Made by a program: the position numbers and the translations under genes. Under the pieces are notes generated by a model. It was not told the DNA's origin, made no database searches, and saw only the letters and a program-made list of their open reading frames with translations. A stretch of DNA of 64,000 nucleotides from positions 1-64,000 of the forward strand of contig NZ_FNHQ01000009.1 of the NCBI RefSeq assembly GCF_900103535.1. Reading direction: 5' to 3'. Every line of letters begins with the position of its first letter. The stretch's first letter is position 1. Positions 59,534 to 64,000 of this stretch are shown here, in pieces. This DNA is from Megasphaera paucivorans (GTDB lineage Bacteria > Bacillota > Negativicutes > Veillonellales > Megasphaeraceae).

Positions 59534-59983
59534 TTACCGCAATCCAGTACTGCCAAAACCGCCAATACGGCTGCCTTGTGCCTGATCATCGCGCGTAATC
59601 AAATATTTTACAAATATTCCCTGTCCAATACGTTCGCCCTTTGCAATAGAAAAGGGTTCAGACTGGGTATTGTAATAGGCGATCATAATATGACCTTCAT
59701 TATCGGGATTATTGTAATAGTCGCTGTCGATGACACCCACGCTGTTGACAAGCATCAGTCCGTTCTTAATAGAAATACCCGAGCGGATATGAATTGCCAA
59801 ATATTCATCGGCTTCCATGTAGGCTTTCAATCCTGTCGGCACAATAGTTACAGCCTGCGGAGCAAGGACCGTATCCTCCGCTGCTTCTATATCGTAGCCC
59901 GCACTTGCCGCTGTCTTGCGGACAGGCAGATGAATATGTTTCCCGGCATATGTCGTTACAATTTCAAAGCCTCTTCCTTCCAT
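59534..59983 (-). CDS. dut: dUTP diphosphatase
   Basis: A 149-residue trimeric dUTPase with the five motifs in order: AGYDIEAAED, IRSGISIKNG, GVIDSDYYNN, KGERIGQGIF and RIGGFGSTGL. It hydrolyses dUTP to dUMP. The ATG at 59983 has GGAAGG in the preceding sequence; the gene lies 10 bp after pnp. Confidence 0.94.
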   Translation of the reverse strand: MEGRGFEIVTTYAGKHIHLPVRKTAASAGYDIEAAEDTVLAPQAVTIVPTGLKAYMEADEYLAIHIRSGISIKNGLMLVNSVGVIDSDYYNNPDNEGHIMIAYYNTQSEPFSIAKGERIGQGIFVKYLITRDDQAQGSRIGGFGSTGLR

Positions 59984-59993
59984 AACTCACACC

Positions 59994-62171
59994 TTACTTT
60001 CTGTCACGGTATTCCCGATTGCCGCGGGGACTATGATTACTGCGGGGACCGCGGTCGCGATCACGGTGAAAAGAAGAAGTATCTTCATTTTCACATCCCG
60101 GCAGCAATGCCTTGCGCGACAAATTGATACGGCCCTGTCCATCAATTTCCACACATTTGACCATGATTTCATCACCGATATTTACTACATCTTCAACTTT
60201 TTCTACCCGTTCTTTGGCAAGCTGGGAGATATGGACTAACCCTTCTTTTCCCGGCAGTACTTCAACAAAAGCACCAAAAGCCATGATTCGAGTTACTTTC
60301 CCTACATATGTTTTGCCTACTTCGACATCCTGGGTCAGACGTTTCACCCAATCCTGTGCCTTTAAACCGCCTTCTGCATCGACTGATGCGATATATATAA
60401 CGCCCGTATCATCAATGTCAATCTTAGCACCTGTTTCCTCGGTGATCTTTTTAATGATCTTGCCGCCAGGTCCAATGACATCGCGGATTTTATCCGGATT
60501 AATATGCATGGTGATAATACGCGGTGCATACGGTGACATTTCTTTTCTTGATTCCGGAATCGCTTCAAGCATTTTTCCCATAATAAAGATACGGCCTTCA
60601 TGAGCCTGTTTTAATGCCTGCTGCAATATTTCACGGCTGAGACCTTTGATTTTGATATCCATCTGAATCGCGGTAACACCTTGCAGGGTCCCCGCTACTT
60701 TAAAGTCCATATCGCCCAGTGCATCTTCCATCCCTTGAATATCCGTCAGGATAGTAAAGTCATTTCCCTTGGTAACAAGCCCCATAGCTACACCGGCAAC
60801 GGGAGCTTGAATAGGCACTCCTGCATCCATCAGTGCCAGCGTACTGCCGCACACACTGCCCATCGAACTGGAACCATTCGATTCAAGAACTTCCGATACA
60901 ACGCGGATAGCATACGGAAATTCTTCTTCTGTTGGCATAACCTGTGTCAGTGCCCGTTCAGCTAATTTGCCATGACCGATTTCCCGGCGTCCCGGTCCAC
61001 GGGAGGATTTGGTTTCTCCCACGCAGAACGACGGAAAATTATAATGATGCATATAACGGCGTTCTGTTTCCGTACCCACTCCATCGATGTGCTGTGCTTC
61101 GGACAGCGGTGCCACCGTAGCAATACTCAATACCTGTGTCTGTCCGCGCGTAAACAATCCCGTACCATGAGTCCGTTTGAAAAGACCCACTTCGCAACTG
61201 ACAGGACGAACTTCATCGACACGCCGGCCATCCGGACGAATCTTATCTACAGCAATCATATGACGAACGATTTCCTTGATCATTTTCTGGGTAATTTCAG
61301 CAACTTCCTTTTCATTATCCGGATAGATATCTGCAAAGTGTTCATAAATATCAGCTTCTACAGCATTCATTTTTTCTTCACGAGCCATTTTATCAGCATC
61401 ACAGATAGCTTCCTTCATAGCCGCTTCACCATATGCATGGACAGCTTCTACAATATCTGCATCCGGTTCTGCTTCCACAAATTCCTGCTTAGGCACGCTG
61501 ATTTCATCAAGAAAACTATTTTGGAATTCAACAACCTTTTTGATTTCTTCATGAGCAAACATGATAGCATCCAGAATATCGGCTTCCGGAACTTGTTTGG
61601 CTCCCCCTTCTACCATAAGGATAGCATCTTTTGTACCGGCTACCACAATATCCATATCACTGACTTCATTCTGTGCCACTGTCGGATTGGCTACAAACTG
61701 ACCATCCACACGGCCTACACGGACGCCGGCAATCGGACCAGCCCAAGGCAACTGGGACATCGCCAATGATACGGAAGCCCCGATCATGGCGGCTACTTCC
61801 GGCGCATTGTCCGGGTCTACACACATATCATAAGCAACTACATGGACATCATGACGATACGTTTTAGGGAACAGCGGGCGAATCGGACGATCAATAAGAC
61901 GAGCAAATAATGTAGCCGATTCAGGTGGTTTCCCTTCTCGTTTAATAAAACCGCCGGGAATTTTCCCTACGGAATACATTTTTTCTTCATAATCAACGGT
62001 TAACGGGAAAAAATCCGCATCCGGTCTTGCATCCTTTGAGCCAGTAGCCGTAACAAGTACTGCTGTATCACCATATCGTACCAATGCAGCACCGCTGGCC
62101 TGCTTTGCCAACTTACCCGTTTCAATAATCAGCGGGCGGCCGGCGAAATCCATTTGGAATACTTTTTCCAT
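59994..62171 (-). CDS. pnp: Polyribonucleotide nucleotidyltransferase (PNPase)
   Basis: A 725-residue enzyme with two RNase PH cores (first begins [20 protein letters not shown]; second contains [20 protein letters not shown] and the [19 protein letters not shown] region). A KH domain ([19 protein letters not shown], about 565-585) and an S1 domain ([20 protein letters not shown], about 625-690) follow. It degrades RNA 3' to 5' with phosphate. The C-terminus ends in a charged Arg/Asp-rich tail. GAGGAGG lies 8 bp before the ATG. The rpsO-pnp order is conserved in bacteria. Confidence 0.97.
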   Translation of the reverse strand: MEKVFQMDFAGRPLIIETGKLAKQASGAALVRYGDTAVLVTATGSKDARPDADFFPLTVDYEEKMYSVGKIPGGFIKREGKPPESATLFARLIDRPIRPLFPKTYRHDVHVVAYDMCVDPDNAPEVAAMIGASVSLAMSQLPWAGPIAGVRVGRVDGQFVANPTVAQNEVSDMDIVVAGTKDAILMVEGGAKQVPEADILDAIMFAHEEIKKVVEFQNSFLDEISVPKQEFVEAEPDADIVEAVHAYGEAAMKEAICDADKMAREEKMNAVEADIYEHFADIYPDNEKEVAEITQKMIKEIVRHMIAVDKIRPDGRRVDEVRPVSCEVGLFKRTHGTGLFTRGQTQVLSIATVAPLSEAQHIDGVGTETERRYMHHYNFPSFCVGETKSSRGPGRREIGHGKLAERALTQVMPTEEEFPYAIRVVSEVLESNGSSSMGSVCGSTLALMDAGVPIQAPVAGVAMGLVTKGNDFTILTDIQGMEDALGDMDFKVAGTLQGVTAIQMDIKIKGLSREILQQALKQAHEGRIFIMGKMLEAIPESRKEMSPYAPRIITMHINPDKIRDVIGPGGKIIKKITEETGAKIDIDDTGVIYIASVDAEGGLKAQDWVKRLTQDVEVGKTYVGKVTRIMAFGAFVEVLPGKEGLVHISQLAKERVEKVEDVVNIGDEIMVKCVEIDGQGRINLSRKALLPGCENEDTSSFHRDRDRGPRSNHSPRGNREYRDRK

Positions 62172-62304
62172 TCCAATTCCTCCTCTAATCCATTCAAAAT
62201 TTTAATCTTAACATTATAATTTTACCATTAAATAAGTTTATATGAAAGTAAATTATAGGCCTTTTATCTTTTCTCCGGTAATAAAATTTTTTTTATCAGC
62301 GAAA

Positions 62305-62330
62305 AAGGCCGATGCATACGCATCGGCCTT
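62305..62330 (-). terminator. rpsO terminator
   Basis: AAGGCCGATGC pairs with GCATCGGCCTT around ATAC (11-bp stem), and the minus strand continues CCTTTTTCGC. It lies 13 bp after the rpsO stop and 134 bp before pnp, so pnp expression depends on read-through or its own promoter. Confidence 0.8.
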
Positions 62331-62342
62331 AAATGGGCAAGA

Positions 62343-62609
62343 TTATTTACGCAAGTTCAGTTTTTCGATAATTGCACGATACCGGTTCAAATCATGCTTT
62401 TTCAAGTATTCCAGCAAGTTGCGGCGCTGACCTACAAGCTTCAGCAAACCGCGGCGGGATGCATGATCCTTTTTGTGGCTGCGAAGATGTTCCGTTAAAT
62501 AGATAATGCGGCTGGTCAAAAGAGCTACCTGCACTTCCGGAGATCCCGTATCATTTTCATTTGCGCCGTATTTGGCAATAAGTTCTTTCTTTTCTTCTAC
62601 ATTTAACAT
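62343..62609 (-). CDS. rpsO: 30S ribosomal protein S15
   Basis: An 88-residue protein with the S15 signature ([58 protein letters not shown]). It binds 16S rRNA helices 20-22. The ATG at 62609 has GGAGG 8 bp upstream; an upstream in-frame ATG at 62624 lies before that site and is rejected. The family's usual length is 88 or 89 residues. No gene is seen between it and the divergent oxidoreductase at 62893. Confidence 0.97.
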   Translation of the reverse strand: MLNVEEKKELIAKYGANENDTGSPEVQVALLTSRIIYLTEHLRSHKKDHASRRGLLKLVGQRRNLLEYLKKHDLNRYRAIIEKLNLRK

Positions 62610-62892
62610 AGTTGTTTCCTCCAATAAAATAGTATTCGCAAAATGCTAAGTGAGCGTCGGAGTCTTCGACACACCTGGCACCCGTACGACATATGTATTA
62701 TACACTATCCCGCTGCTGATGTAAAGCACTCCGGTCCGGCAGCTGCGTCCCTATATAATTCACTTTATATGTCAAAAAAGCAGGTCCATCGTTCCTGTTC
62801 CTTGCTAAAAGAGTATAATAAATCGCTATGGATGCCTTGTAAAATCTCCCCCCATTAAGGTATACTAAAATCGTATGGAAAGGAGAATCACT

Positions 62893-64000
62893 ATGAAAAA
62901 TTATGATGTCATCATCATCGGCACAGGGGCTGCCAACATCGTCGCTGATGCTGCCGCCCGCCAAGGCTTAAAAATCGCAATCATTGAAAGAGGACGCTTC
63001 GGCGGTACCTGTCTCAACCGCGGCTGCATTCCCACAAAAATCATGGTAACAGCGGCTAATTATATACGAGAATTTCGCGAAGCTTCGCAAATCGGCGTTC
63101 TTTCTGAGCATGTCCGTATGGACTGGCAGGTTGTTTCCAAACGTTTATGGAAAAAGGTAGACGAAAGTCATGCCGTCAAAGAGTATTATGCAGCTATGCC
63201 TACCATCGATATTTATGAAGGAACGGCTTCTTTTATTGATAAAAAGTCTCTCCATATTGAAATGAATGATGGTTCAGCAGCTGAAATCAGCGGCAGCAAA
63301 ATCATTCTCGGCATTGGTGCCCGCACCAACGTACCGGCTCTTCCCGGCTTAGAGGAAACAGGTTACATTACATCCGAATCCTTATTCGGCACCAACTATC
63401 CACCGCAGCCTTATAAAAGCCTTATCATCGTAGGGGGCGGCCCTATCGGCTGTGAATTTGCTCATGTATTTGATGCTGCCGGAACAAAAGTAACTATCGT
63501 GCAGCACAATGTCCGCCTGTTGCCAAAAGAAGATGAATCTATATCGCAATATGTCCTGGATGCTTTTCATCGTTATGGAATTCAAGTCTTTCTCAATCAA
63601 GATACGGTGTCTGTACATATGGAAAAAGATAAAAAAGTTCTCTCCTTCCGCAATCGTACTACCGGAGAAGAACAAGAAGTATCGGCTCAGGAAATTCTTA
63701 TTGCTCCCGGCATTGTGCCTATGACCGATCTGCTTCACCTGGAACATACGGATATCTCACTGGATAAGCGCGGATATATAAACACCAATGAATTCCTTGA
63801 AACGAGTGCCGAAGATATTTGGGCGCTTGGCGATGTAAACGGTCTGGCCCCCTTCCGTCACAAAGCCAATTACGAAGCAGAAATTATTGCGCACAATATT
63901 TTTTCGGGAAACGAACCGGATACCTGGCGCTGGGCTCAGTACGAAACAGTTCCGGCTGTAACCTATACCTACCCGGAAGCTGCTCACGTAGGACTGACGG
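62893..64000 (+). CDS. Class I pyridine nucleotide-disulfide oxidoreductase, partial
   Basis: An open frame of 369 codons, cut by the window end (family usually about 460). The FAD-binding motif is IIGTGAANIVADAAARQGLK (a G-x-G-x-x-N/A variant), and the redox-active cysteines lie in GGTCLNRGCIPTK. The NAD(P)-binding motif is IIVGGGPIGCEFAHVF, and the second FAD motif is WALGDVNG. It is closest in style to mycothione/mercuric reductase or dihydrolipoamide dehydrogenase-like enzymes. GGAAAGGAG lies 6 bp before the ATG. The substrate cannot be assigned because the C-terminal interface is missing. Confidence 0.85.
   Translation, partial: MKNYDVIIIGTGAANIVADAAARQGLKIAIIERGRFGGTCLNRGCIPTKIMVTAANYIREFREASQIGVLSEHVRMDWQVVSKRLWKKVDESHAVKEYYAAMPTIDIYEGTASFIDKKSLHIEMNDGSAAEISGSKIILGIGARTNVPALPGLEETGYITSESLFGTNYPPQPYKSLIIVGGGPIGCEFAHVFDAAGTKVTIVQHNVRLLPKEDESISQYVLDAFHRYGIQVFLNQDTVSVHMEKDKKVLSFRNRTTGEEQEVSAQEILIAPGIVPMTDLLHLEHTDISLDKRGYINTNEFLETSAEDIWALGDVNGLAPFRHKANYEAEIIAHNIFSGNEPDTWRWAQYETVPAVTYTYPEAAHVGLT

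Noticed and set aside
59390-60127. 245-codon plus-strand frame across nudix, dut and the pnp end
   Set aside because: It spans three conserved minus-strand genes in antisense and shows no family pattern.
60972-61769. 265-codon open frame on the plus strand inside pnp
   Set aside because: It lies wholly antisense to the well-conserved PNPase gene, has no ribosome binding site, and its product is rich in His, Phe and Ile as expected of an antisense shadow.
62610-62892. Riboswitch or leader RNA between rpsO and the oxidoreductase
   Set aside because: I see no recognisable riboswitch core. An S15 autoregulatory fold may exist but cannot be judged by eye.
1-64000. tRNA and rRNA genes, often ICE attachment sites
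   Set aside because: No tRNA-like TTCGANTC arm with a matching acceptor stem and no rRNA sequence was found in reading the window; insertion at the rumA 3' end fits better.

Overview
The window looks like the chromosome of a Gram-negative Firmicute (Negativicutes, Veillonellaceae/Selenomonadaceae-like). Three things suggest this. It carries an outer-membrane RND/TolC efflux operon. It carries a P-type (Trb/VirB) conjugation machine that includes the outer-membrane-associated VirB9/VirB10 proteins. The housekeeping block (rpsO, pnp, dut, nudix, deoB, pyrimidine nucleoside phosphorylase, RlmD/RumA-type 23S methyltransferase) uses strong AGGAGG-like ribosome binding sites. The genus cannot be fixed from sequence reading alone.

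Layout. 1-343: end of an IS3-family element. 344-2483: plus-strand cassette of serine recombinases, the first truncated by the IS. 2512-6374: a minus-strand three-gene operon (HTH-dynamin-like GTPase, YaaW family protein, and a predicted nuclease-like/glycine-zipper protein) headed by a 31-bp perfect inverted repeat over its promoter. I regard this as the best candidate for an undescribed, possibly defensive, system. 6733-12237: a mobile-element module on the minus strand (large serine recombinase, small SHOCT-like protein, ArdC/polyvalent protein, HTH protein, ORF7-like sigma factor). 12651-24926: an efflux and envelope cargo region (MFS pump with acetyltransferase, secreted stalk-domain protein, GT-C membrane protein, VirK/YbjX protein, RND tripartite pump, MerR regulator). 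The RND operon and the MFS/GNAT operon both have 19-bp-spacer MerR-type promoters with the same dyad, so one regulator probably controls both.

25401-54797: a complete conjugative element backbone. It holds topoisomerase III, an XRE regulator, a T4SS operon of 14 genes (28728-43554), a MobA/MobL relaxase with a plausible oriT beside it, an AbiE-like two-gene system, an ArdC-type antirestriction protein, a replication-like protein with four exact-period 78-bp repeats inside its gene, and ParB and ParA. A palindrome family (consensus GGTGTCCATWATGGACACC) occurs six times in the intergenic spaces of this element. The element therefore has both ICE and plasmid traits.

55046-64000: ordinary chromosome. 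The rlmD/rumA gene, next to the element end, has a one-base frameshift in a run of six Cs. Its 3' end (CACGTCGAG...) has look-alikes at about 25.1 kb and at the 3' end of the recombinase at 6.74 kb. This suggests that elements accreted in tandem at the rumA 3' end. All functional statements are from reading the sequence; no database search was possible.
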